From NCBI GenBank assembly GCA_035079385.1, contig JAVHKY010000027.1, forward strand, positions 1,922,001-1,986,000: a stretch of 64,000 nucleotides of DNA. The letters are read 5' to 3'. This document shows, piece after piece, positions 35,508 through 47,100 of this stretch (position 1 is its first letter; each line of letters opens with the position of its first letter). This DNA comes from Aspidiotus rigidus (lineage: Eukaryota > Arthropoda > Insecta > Hemiptera > Diaspididae). The translations under genes and the position numbers were made by a program. The notes under the pieces are model-generated. The model saw only the letters and a program-made list of their open reading frames with translations, ran no database searches and had not been told where the DNA came from.

Positions 35508-36037
35508 CACACATGAACAAATTTCAAACTTTTGGAATGAACATGGGTATCTCTAAAAGTATTTTCGACGCTGAATACAATACCGTTTGCCATTTTTCGG
35601 TATATTTTCTCATTAATATTGCGTAATATATACTCGTGTTTTGTTCCCACGCTTCATCGCGACAAGCAAGTATGCGCCCCCGTTGACTCCCCAAAATGTT
35701 CTTAAAAGGGGATATATTAAAGTCATAATGGGGATATTTCGGGGATATTTTGCATTCATAACAGGGACATAATACGATATTTCTGCCATGAGACATCAAA
35801 TGTTCAATGGGACTTTCTCACGCATTGAAATTCTGTATCTCAATAAGATAGCTGGTACCGTCACCCATCTCAACAAATCGCGTTAACTAAATATAAGTAT
35901 TGTACAATAACAGGAGGGGATATCAAAAAACGGAAAATGGCATTATATTCAGCGCCGGAAATACTTTTAGAAATATGTCTTTAATCGTTTACGTTCATTC
36001 CAAAAGTTTGAAATTTGTTCATGCGATGTGTAATATT
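35508..36037. mobile_element. Foldback element, about 100-bp arms
   Basis: ACATGAACAAATTTCAAACT and TTTTGGAATGAAC (35511-35543) are inverted at about 36000-36025. The match continues through TCTAAAAGTATTT, CGCTGAATA and a TTTTTCGGTAT / AAAAAACGG word. A centre segment GGGACATAATACG...ACATCAAATGTTCAA (about 35763-35810) recurs at 51679-51726. Confidence 0.7.
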
Positions 36038-38829
36038 TCACAAAATGGCTTAATAATTACGGTGACGTAAAATTCCTCGCATGATTTGTTTTGGGACACT
36101 TTCTATTTTTAATAAAATTCGTAAATAATGGGTAATTTCACAAGTAAAAAAACAATATCTCAGAATTAATTAACATCAGTAGAGTGTTGCTATTTTTCAG
36201 TAGATAGGTAGGAGCGAATAGCATTATCGCATGAGTAACTTCACTTATACGTTATACAACTGTCACAGTGTCAGTCGAAATATATTCTGAATGTTACGAG
36301 AAAAATAACGATATGGGGACACGAACCCTATTTCTATGGCTTTCTTCGGCGATCTGATAACTAGGTAAATACCACAGGTAAATGCCCATAGGTAATGAAA
36401 TTAAGCTGTGATGAACGTTGCGATGGAAGTTTTGATAACATTCAGAACCAAAACAATTACTCATTTGTTGAGCAGGCCTAATAATAATTGCGGTTGATCC
36501 TCGTGGCAATGTTATAAGCATACTTGCGAAATATAATATTTCAATTTAATAATGAAAAATTATGTAGGTACATTATTAGGCATCACAGTTTTATGATTTT
36601 CAACTCAGGCACTGGTACTGAATGAGTAATCATATTCTTTCTTTTCTACTGGAAGAATCAAGCATACCTACTTGTGAATTTTGAGATGAAAGTTGAAATT
36701 AATTTAAAAGAAGAAAAGAAATAAATGAAGCAATCACAAAAATACCCATTTTAAAAATCGAAGGACTTGTGGCGAAGCGCAAAAGCCTATGAATCGGAAA
36801 TACCAACCCGTAGATATCTAATTACCTACCAATTTTTTTTTCGATATAAATAAAGACGTCTAATTATAACTTTTGCCAATGTTCTTAACAAATTATATCG
36901 TAAAGTCAATCCGTGCTACTTATCAGAGAAAAATGGCAAATTATTCACAACATTCAGAGCTTCGTACAGAAAATCGGATTGGCGTTGTAATGTTCACACA
37001 TGCTTCTTATTTTCATTAGAGAGAAAATCACTTTTTCTAACTCACCTACACTTAGACAGATTCTTATTCTAAGGTAGAAGCTGAATTATTAAGAAAAAAA
37101 AACAGACAACTATGACTTGTTGTTTCTTTTCTTGAGTGATAATTTGGAAAATATTTCCCCATTATCAATTTTTTTTTTTGTGTATCTTCTCTTCCTATTA
37201 TTTTCATCAGCCAGCATATGGAAAAAAAAAATTGTGTTTAAAAAATTCTTGTTCGAATAACGTATTTCTTAGGCGACTGTAGTATACTTGATTCCTTACA
37301 GCATCGAAAATCTTTGCAAAATCTCGTTTTATCAGCAAAAGAAGCTAAAATTGCTGATTTAAGTGATGAGATTTTCATTTATGGTTTCTATCTAACCTTT
37401 ATTGTCTGATAAAAATACCTACTCACACGGCGTAACTTCCAGTTTGATTGGCGAGAAGAGTGTGATCGCCCACAAGCAAATCCCACAATTTTACGCCATT
37501 GTAGATAAATATGAGTTTAGTGGATTTGTATTGTATTTGTGTGAACAATGTATTCGTTTTCGTTTACAGCCGGAGTGTTGCTTTAATTATCGATTTGATC
37601 GTGATACTTAATCATTAACTGATTGAACGGGCTATCACTCGATCGGATTATTTTTCTACGGTTTCGTAGTCCCAGAATAGCGTCACGAGAACTTTAAGAC
37701 GTCCATTTTGGTGACTACTTTCAATATAGTATGAAAGAAAGTACCGGTACTTACTTCAACTTTCTATTTGTAGTTTTTTCTCTTCGCTCTCGACTTTGAA
37801 AATTGGTGAAATGTTCACCTCAACTTATTTAAACGTCAATACACGCTTTGGAAATGCAAAATCATGTTGTTTACGTCGAACCCCTCTGCAAGGAACATAT
37901 ATTCTCCTATGGTGTACTTTAGTGAGTATCGAGGTTCAGCTTATCTTTTCTTATTTATACCTTGATTTACGAACCTAATTTAAAAGTCTCTTTTAATTAC
38001 TCAGTACCAGATCGTTACACTAGACAGACTGCGACAAACAGTCCGATAATTAAAGCGATATGATTTAAATTATAATGTAACATACATGCTGGACCTACAT
38101 TAAAGGTCCGTATTTAAGTTGAAAGTAAATAATTTTCTCGCTATGAGCTAGTTTTTGATTGCACGAAGGTGTGATAGAAATTTAAAGTTATGCAATGGTT
38201 GACCATTCACAAGTAGACCCACACAAAATAGTGTACCTATCACATGTTACGAATTTTGCCCCAAGATAACTGAATAAATAAAGCACAAAATATCTTGAAA
38301 CTTCGTATTTCTGCAGTTAATTGATTTACGCGAACTATAATTTTGTACCTACATTAATTGAAATTCAGTGATGCAAAGATGGTCCCTTCAGACGTAAGTT
38401 CCAACGTTTCCTGAAGATCTTTTAGAATGTCAACTAATTAGGTGTATATTTTCTTCAACTTCAAGAATAAATTACACCATGTTCTAAAATATTTTGCGCA
38501 TGAAGTAGGTACCTATAGATATTCAATTATGTTATCTTCATGCAAAAATCGCTATACTCGCAACACATCATTTTTAACGTATACTTTCTGTCTTTGAGTG
38601 AGTATAGGTACAGCATACACTTAATAAGAATGTTGGAAATACTTTGTCGTTTAAATATTTGCAAGTTACTCTCTTGAAAATTCATTAAGAATCATCTACT
38701 TTGACTCTGAATCCCCCGAAAAGAAAGAAAAAAAAAGAGTGAAAGAAGAAGATATAATTTTTTGACACTAGACTGTCGGCGTGAGGAACTTGTGAGTTGA
38801 CAGGGTATTTAGTATATTTTTGATTTTAG
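36038..38829. other. Non-coding stretch
   Basis: No exon with adequate support. A plus open segment following acceptor-like ACTTCCAG (37432-37439; to about 37610) reads LIGEKSVIAHKQIPQFYAIV but lacks a good donor. Confidence 0.35.
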
Positions 38830-38878
38830 GTGTATCATTTGTTTGGTCTCGGCTACGCTTTCGGTTTTCTGGATTTTG
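38830..38878 (+). CDS. Possible small exon of an unidentified membrane protein (1 of 2)
   Basis: A 49-bp open segment between acceptor TTTTTGATTTTAG and donor GTAAGTAAAT. In the frame that leaves one base over it reads VYHLFGLGYAFGFLDF plus G. That base joins the first two bases of the exon at 39528 as GAT, so the frames are compatible. No family was recognised. This could be chance, because small open segments flanked by splice-like signals are common in AT-rich DNA. Confidence 0.25.
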
Positions 38879-39527
38879 GTAAGTAAATATAAAATAAACA
38901 TCCATTTTAACAACACGAACTAGAATCAGCGTTCATAAAAATTCTAGCTATCATTATATAATTTCTTTCTCATGTAATTTTATCCTTATATTATATATCT
39001 TTTTTTTTTTTTGATAGATTATATTAATTATTTGAGCATTTTTCATGGTTATGCCGAGAGGATGAGGTAAGGATATCAAATCGTGGGCTCTTGATTTTGA
39101 AGTATAAGAGCATAATATCTACCTAGACACTACTTATTTTATTCGGCTATAATATTGGATTGAAAGTCGCAAAAAAAGTTTCACTCTATGGGAATAAAAG
39201 TTCTATACTTTAAGCGCCCGTAATTTGCTTACATGTCTTTTCAGACAAAATCGCTCCAAAAATAAGAAAGATAAGATTTTTATTCTCACAAAGTCCAATT
39301 TTTTTTACAAACTTCAATTAATGGAACTTTGTAACCTAAATTAATGGAAAACAAAATCAGTGTGATTAAATATTGAAATCATCATCCAAAAGAAAATAAT
39401 TCATCACTTTTTTCCATCTCACTCTTTATGAGCAACTCACTTTTTTTGCTTTCTGAGAAAGTACGATTAGCGACATTTACTTTGGAAAATAGCCAACTAG
39501 CTTATCACTTGCTTTCAACATTTGCAG

Positions 39528-39610
39528 ATATCGTTCTAGGATCACTTGTATTCTGCACATTTATCGTACTCGTTTGCGTTCCTGGTATCCTCTTCATGAC
39601 TTCATTCATC
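39528..39610 (+). CDS. Possible exon encoding a transmembrane segment (2 of 2)
   Basis: An 83-bp segment follows acceptor TTTCAACATTTGCAG and precedes donor GTAAGTAATT. Read in the phase left by the 38830-38878 exon it gives DIVLGSLVFCTFIVLVCVPG followed by ILFMTSFI, a long hydrophobic stretch consistent with one membrane span. It ends in phase 0. Reading through the donor gives about 30 more residues before a stop. No homologous family was recognised. Spliced RNA reads would settle it. Confidence 0.3.
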
Positions 39611-41199
39611 GTAAGTAATTTACCGTATCTTAAATACAAAGCATTCTTCCAAAAGTCAACACAAACGCAGGAAAAACTAATTTTAAGTACGAAGGGATAG
39701 AAAACCTGAACATAGAAGATACTTACCAATAGAAAAAAGATAATTACAGCCAAGACGACGAAATACAAAAAAAAACAATACGAACTAGGTACCTAAGTAT
39801 AATTACTTATTGAACAAAATCAAAACGCACTCAACAGTACCTACCTACTTGAACGATATCGATAAACCAGTTAGTACCTAATCGAAGTTTATGAGTTTTT
39901 CGAATTAATTTCACCTTACTGTAGAGAAAGCATTATAATTTATTGTAGTAGAAAAAAAAAAAAAAAAAAACAGTAAAACGATGCTACTCGCTCAATGTTG
40001 GGGAAATTAAAGGTTACCATTATCATTATTATTATTATTTCATATTTCAATCTTGAGAGTTTCATGATCTTTTGACTGGGGACATTCCACTTTCATCTAA
40101 TATAGGTAGGTACGTTCTATTTTTGTTACCAATCAAATTTTGACATAGGTAGTTCATTCAATTTATCCACTCTAACCCATTCGCATTCCAGAATTTAAGT
40201 CTGTACGCTCGTACATTTTTGAACTCCGAGTGACTGAATGACCTTGACCACTCCAGAAACTTGAAAAAATTGAGGCTTCTCCCTCTTCCTGCGAAGCTCC
40301 ACACTAGGCTTGAGAGATCCCACGAGCAGCGAATGAAGTGAGTCGCAAGTTTGTTGGTTCGTCCGTCTAAATAGCGACCTTGAGATTTGGGAAAATTTTG
40401 GAGGCTTCGTTCGTTAACGATAAGGAAAGGTTCGAGAAAATTTCACATTGATTATGGGAATTTAAAAATTGTAGAAAGCTAATTGGATGAGGATGGCATT
40501 GAAAGGGGGTGTTTCGGGAAAATGTGATCCCAGAAAATTCCCTCAGCTAGAGTGCGCGTAAAACGTGGAAGCGTGCGAAGTTTTGGAAGGAAATAAATTT
40601 CACAAATTAATCTACAAAACAAATTTTAATGATTTAATTGGATTACAATTCGAATAGAGTGGTCGTAGTTGAGTCCGGCGGAGTCCTCGAATCATTGCGT
40701 ACCTGACGGACAGAGGAAAATACACTATCCGTCAGTCTCATAGAGAGTGAGGAAACGATTTGTAATAATATAACGAATAAGATGAAGATTGGGGAGAGAG
40801 TCGAACCAGAATAATTCGTAGATTATAAAGATCGAAGAAGTACTCACTTGATTCGCCGTCGCGATTAGGTAGAATGCGTTTTGAACATTCTCATTCGCCA
40901 TACTCGTAGTTGCTCAGATTTCAATACGATTTAATAACTTACGTTTTCTTACGTTGCAAAATTGAGGCAAGTCGGAGAAAGTTTGTGCAGGAAGCGCCGA
41001 GAGAAATAAATTTAATCATTTCCATGACAGTTCATTGGCCCTTGGCCTTGACAATTCGACTGCGAGTCGAAGTCGATAAAATCGTGCAATTTGCAAAAAT
41101 GCAAGATTTTCGACAGGGTGGAAAGTAGAATAAATGTAGGTACATACTTTCAATTCTCGGAACAAGAATTAATTTTTCACTATTCTTGTTTCTTTCTAG
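39611..41199. other. Non-coding stretch
   Basis: Contains a poly-A run near 39952-39970 and a short (ATT)n near 40019-40039. No clear exon. Confidence 0.4.
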
Positions 41200-41329
41200 A
41201 GGAAGCCAGCACTTCTTATACCGTTTGTTCTGTATAGACTTTTAGTGATATTCGTTGATTTATTTATGGTGTACTCTTCACGTCAGGCTATATTAACAGC
41301 TGTATTGTTTGCCTGTACCCTCCTGGCAG
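41200..41329 (+). CDS. First coding exon of a putative secreted protein (signal peptide)
   Basis: A strong pyrimidine-rich acceptor (TTGTTTCTTTCTAG) ends at 41199, and a donor GTACGT follows 41329. Translation from ATG 41266 gives 21 codons plus one base. It begins MVYSSRQA and continues with the hydrophobic run ILTAVLFACTLLA, which has the n-h-c layout of a signal peptide. The 66 bases before the ATG would be 5'UTR. The short first exon ending in phase 1 right after the signal peptide is typical of insect neuropeptide and other small secreted precursors. The next exon was not identified, so the mature product is unknown. The call rests on splice signals plus hydrophobicity only. Confidence 0.45.
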
Positions 41330-44147
41330 GTACGTATGTGTATAGTAAACACCTTGAACACTGAACTGTAATCTACACACCTGCAGTATACCTATCTAGA
41401 GAAGGGAAAATAAGATACTTAATTTATTCCAACAATGTTTCAAGAATTCAATTTTTTCAAAAAAGTTCAAGTTTTTTGTTGGAAAAGTCCAATTAAAGCG
41501 TCCATTAGGATTGTTTTCACTTTAATTACCGTCACCAAAAAATTCTTTGGGCCTTACATATCCATCTTTCTTGACGGAGTTGACATCCGAGACTCCTGAC
41601 GCTATGTTATCTTACATAACTTCAGGTCTGGTTATCCTACCCACGGCTGATTTAGAAGAATGTCATTTACAGGACAAGAATAATACTTAGGTAGTTTCCT
41701 CATAAAATTCCAATATCTGTTGGAAAGTATTTTCTAAAAATCAGGGGGATGTAAATAACGTCTAAATACGGAGATAAAATTTCACGATCGCGGTTTATGA
41801 AATATTTGCAGATTAACCAGCAACGATAATCATCATTAGGGCCCTTCTATGCGTATAAGCCGCAAAATCTCAAATTCCACAACTTTGCGACGCCAGCTTG
41901 AAGCCATGTTCAATAAGATCTAGAAATCTAGAGCGGAAAGTCCGGTTCGACCCGGGCGTTTTACATTTTTCTTGCAATATTTCTAAAAAATAATGTATCA
42001 AAAAAACGACGAGAAATAAATAAATGAACAGCAATTTCGTTATAGCCTAGTTCGGTTGTATCACCAGAAAAAAAAAAAATAAAAAAAACATTTATTTGTG
42101 AAAGATTTTAATTTAGAATTGAAATTAGGCCAACTTCACAATATTTTTCATTTTCTCAACGTTTCGTTCAGAAATTTTAAAGTGAAAGAAATGATATTTT
42201 CTCCTCAAAATGGAGGCTCGAAGTAACAAAAAGGTGAGGCACGGGCGGGCGTGCCTTCGTATCAGATACTGCAAAAACGTAATATTGCCGTTCATATACA
42301 AACGGGCTTTCTAGTGAGAATATTTCTGATTGATTAATCAATATCTTCTTCTGTGAATCAGATCTGCATTTTGCTGATGTAGTATACACTGCTTTCAAGA
42401 CGGTGAAACGAGTGGATCGTCCTTTTGAGTACTCCAATATTCTGTAAATATTGTTGGGATCTAGAATTAAGAATTTGCGATAGTTTAGTTTTTTAGAAAT
42501 CGGTAGTTCTTTTCTCGTACCTACTTCTAGATAAAGTGTGTTTTAAATACCAGCATCGATAAATAAGTCGAACTGTTTATCTGTATTTAATTTACATCGA
42601 AACAAAAGTAAGTAAGTATATTAAAATATTCGAGTAGGTAGTTTAATATTTTCCAGTTTGATATTTCGTGCCTATGTCAAATGATTCAAATGTTTCGAAA
42701 TAAGTGATGAAAAAATAACTTGTCAAATACATATGAAGATAACTTTGTAATATGAATCCTTATATTTCCGGATATGAATCGATATAATAGTAACCTTAGG
42801 TATACGACATCAGAATATGAACAGAATGCACAAACAGCAGAACAACTTAGTTTCATTGATAATATCGACATCAAATTTTTCGAAGTCGATTTTAAGATAC
42901 GTATTAAGAATAATTAGGGAATGAATCGAAATTACATCGACATTTTTTGTTTAAAATTACATTTCTTTACACAAATATAACATCGATAAAATGTGGAAAA
43001 GTATAAAACATGATAGTAACCGAAAAAGTATAAAATACTGGTAATCATTTTAAATAAACAATAAAAACAAACGTTTAAAGAAATGAACGGAAGCGTAAAA
43101 TTTTTTCCAACATTTAATTGTCGGGCTTCGTGACCACTATAAAATTCCATAACCAAATCACCTAACTCATATTTCCTTGCCTCGAAAACTGGAACTGGTA
43201 AAACTATAAATCTAATAGTTCATCACATCTTCAATCTTAACAATATACGCATGGAAATAATTCGATGACCATCCAATTATTACACTTAATACAGTGTTAA
43301 AATGGATAGCTGATTGGCAAACATGTTAGCGAAAATTTCTAAAATCAACTCATAAAATACGTGGTAACGCGAGTTAAGGTTTATGAAATGATAAAAAAAT
43401 TAAATGATACATTTTTTTCATTCTTTCACCCCTCAACACCAAGATTGCAAAATAGCGGGAAATCGGCTGCAAAATTACTGATCTCAGAAACTTTTCTTTA
43501 TCGTCCTTTTCTTTTATTTCGAAATTCTTCTGAGTATACCTCTCCAAAATTGGCATTTTTCGAGTCCTTCTTTTCGTATACGTACGTCAAATATTCGAAT
43601 ATTTTACGAATAGTGGCCATGTCTGAAACTACGTGATTCTCATGAAAAATCTGTCCGGGCCCAGACTCAAACTAAATTGTAGTTGGACGTGAACCAGGTA
43701 AGTCCTCCTCGGCCAATATTTAGCTCGTGAGTCAAAATATTTCTAAGACTCTTTCCCCATGAATCAAAATACAGTAGGTTTAGGCTAGAAAATAGAAAGG
43801 CGTTATTGAGGAGCCGAAGGCCGACATTTTCTGAAAATTTACTCTCAACAAAAATAATAGTGGGTATCTTTCTCTTCTTTATCAACTCTCTTCTGCTTTT
43901 TACTCCAAAGAGCGATTTTTGCGAGTAATTTGTTGATCCTTCAAAGCCCGACAATATCTTTAAGATATCATTAAACACAATAAGGAATTCATTAATTTTT
44001 AAAACAGTGCAATCGCTACAATACGTTTAAAAATAAGATTAGATACTGCATTACGGACAACAATATCATTGGAACAAAAACTTTTTGAGCGTACAATATA
44101 CCTTTCAATTAAGAATGGTACATCTGAAATATTTAGATAAAGGAAAA
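41330..44147. other. Non-coding stretch downstream of PEPD
   Basis: Should hold the PEPD 3'UTR (minus, left of 44148) and possibly introns or exons of the plus-strand secreted-protein gene. A TTTATT word near 43517 could be a PEPD polyadenylation signal (AATAAA on minus). No further exon identified. Confidence 0.35.
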
Positions 44148-47100
44148 TCAGTTTCCATTCGGTACGGATTTCACACCACTTATCCAAGTCTCAATTTCTT
44201 CAACTCTGAAATACATAGATCCAAACGAATAATATGAAAACGAAGAACTTATGCGATAAAGATGATGTTATGGAATAGTTAAACTCCGTATTCGGCTCTT
44301 TGCCCTGACCCTCCAATTTAGGCGTACCAGGATTTGCCCTAATTTCCAGGAGTTATTTGATGATACATTGATGAACAATGAAGATACCTAATATGTACAA
44401 TTAATCTTCCGATCAATATTTTTCGATGGAGACATTCGTTCGCTCAAACAGCTTCTCTTACAGAAGAGTTGTATGAAGCAATAATAGTCATGAAAAGAAA
44501 ATAACTATCAACTTAAATAGATCCTCAATTTTTAATAATTGACTACACGAAAGTACCTAGTTATTCATCGCAACATACTTCAAGAAGATCCTTTCTTCCC
44601 CTCCGTTACGTATGAAAGAGCCAGATTAAGAATTGTGGGTTCAAAGTAGAGATTCCAATTTCCTCGATCGTACAATTGTCGAAAATTCAAAGTAAAAAAA
44701 CTTACGTTCGGGGTACTTTCGTGTAATTTTCGATTCCATCTTCCGTAATGAACACGTCGTCTTCAATCCGAACACCTCCGAAGTTTCTGAACCGTTTCAA
44801 TACTTCTGCATTCAAGTATTTGCTTTGAATTGGATCGGCAAGGGCTTTATCAAGAATCTGAATTTGAAAGTAATCGGATACGTCTAATTAATTTACACGA
44901 GACTCAATTTCTATTCCGTATTTACTTACAAAATCGATAAAATAGCATCCTGGTTCGATGGTAAGTGCCATACCAGCCTGTAGAACACGAGCTGTGCGCA
45001 GTCGATCCAGGCCTGGTTCTTTCCGACGTTGGGGCATACCTTCTAGATAACCGCCGACATCGTGCACAGCCATTCCGAGGAAATGACCAAGTCCATGAGG
45101 TTGAAAAACAGCCGCAATGCCAACCTATCAGTAAAACCAGAAGTTTTTTTCTCAGTATTATCAATAATTTGCATGGCGACGTTATTTTATACGATGAGAG
45201 GATAAAGAATGTCTTTATTGGACTCACTGAGAACCCAAACTTGATTTACAATCTTCTGTTTTACAAAGAGTCCAAATATTGCAAATCCTCTCTGATTAAA
45301 GAAATAAAGGTGAGGATATTTCCATTAGCCTGCACTTAAGGGCCTACCTTCATCATTTCATCGACGTCTCCTTGGACAATGCCTATTTTCTTGAGATGTT
45401 CCAACATTACTCGGTTAGCAAGAAGATGCATATCAGGCCAACTGACTCCTGCAAATATCAGTTACCTTGTTTAAGGCGAAAATTCACAGACAACATACAA
45501 TTTCCACTATTTTGATAAATCATCTCTCCGACAAAGTCATATATTTTATAGAAATAATTTTTTCAGAAGAATTGTTGAAAATAGTTTCAGAGACATGAAT
45601 AAAATTATAGGAAAAATAGAGAATTTATAGTAGTACAACATTGTGGTTTTCATCATTCTTCACGTAGTGGCCGGATTGCGATTCAAATTAAAGGAATGAA
45701 TAGAAATGCCGACTTGGATTTCGATTTTGCCAATGGTATTGGAGTAAAGTGCATCTCATTGCAATCATTTTGATTTGCTGACTGTGCTAATGACATCCTC
45801 ACGTCTTCGAGGATAAATGCGTAATACGAAAAAACTGAACTCGTCAAAAGTTTCCAATATTCACTTTATTTTCCAGCCTTTAAAATACAAGTAATAGAGT
45901 AGGGTACCTGGTTTAGATGCATTCTGAACTGCTAAATTCGCTGCTAATACCGCATTATAAATATTCTTTTGATCTTCCGTAAATTTACCATTCGCAGGAA
46001 ACGTAACGGTGATATCAGAGGTGTAACCACAATACTCAGCGCCCATATCGAAAACGCTAAAAAAAATTGAATAAATTGTTCTATGCATGATCCACAATAA
46101 ATTCCATAGTGATCACTTGCACAGAATTTCGTAAAAAGACCAAGTCACATTACTTAGTCGGTTTCTCCTCTTTTTCCATTCATAAGATAAATATTTTACA
46201 GAATGACTCTTATTACTCATCCTCTCCTGAAATAATGCCTAGTTTTGAATATTTCTGGTCGTCTGGTGTCATATATTATTGTCTTCTTCTGACACTCTAC
46301 CTTTCATGACCGTACCTACTTAAGAATTGGAAATTCATCACTTTATGTCCTATTTCCTTCTCTTATAATTTTTCCGTGTCCTTTTCCTTCTTCATATTTT
46401 TCCAATTTTTATGATCATCGCCGCTAGTTTAGGGATCTTACCTACAAATTTCTCCTTGCCGTGAACTTTACGAAGATCTGATAAATACGTACCACAAATC
46501 GCCATTTTTGATGAGTTTTCCATTTGGCTGGTTGGCATGACCATAGTGTAAAATGCTACCATTTGAACCGGTCCCACATATGCAGGTATAGGCGACATGT
46601 CTACAACCGCCCGTATGGTAAACATAATGGAGGAACATGGCTTCAGACTGATATTCGTACATACCCGGTTTAGTGCTCTTCATGACTGCTTTATGCGCGT
46701 CCGATGATATTTGAGCTGCGTAACGCATCACTTCTTTTTCCATTTCAGTTTTAATAACTCGACTACGTCGAAAAAATGCATAAAAATTACTGGAATTTTA
46801 TTCCTATTTAACAAATGGCTTAGCAGAATATGACCAAAAGTTCTCATTTCGCGCAGAAAGATTTTCAAACATTTTCATTTAAGGCAAAGGACGAATGAGT
46901 GAAGCTCAAACAATCTTTTTCCAGAAAGCAGTAAGTGATTGTAAAAGATACGAAAAGGCCACTGTGAAAAAAATGAAGAAAAAACAATGAAACAACAAAT
47001 AAACTATTTTTGGAACAAAAATTACAAGTATTTTAGTATAGAACTACAATATAATATTATGCATACATCGATCGATCTCTGACATAGAAAACTGAGTTAT

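Noticed and set aside
41925..41965. GGTTCGACCC as a tRNA box B
   Set aside because: No box A or acceptor stem at tRNA spacing.
43667..43978. 103-codon minus frame downstream of PEPD
   Set aside because: Lies in the expected 3'UTR or intergenic part; no similarity and no start or splice support.
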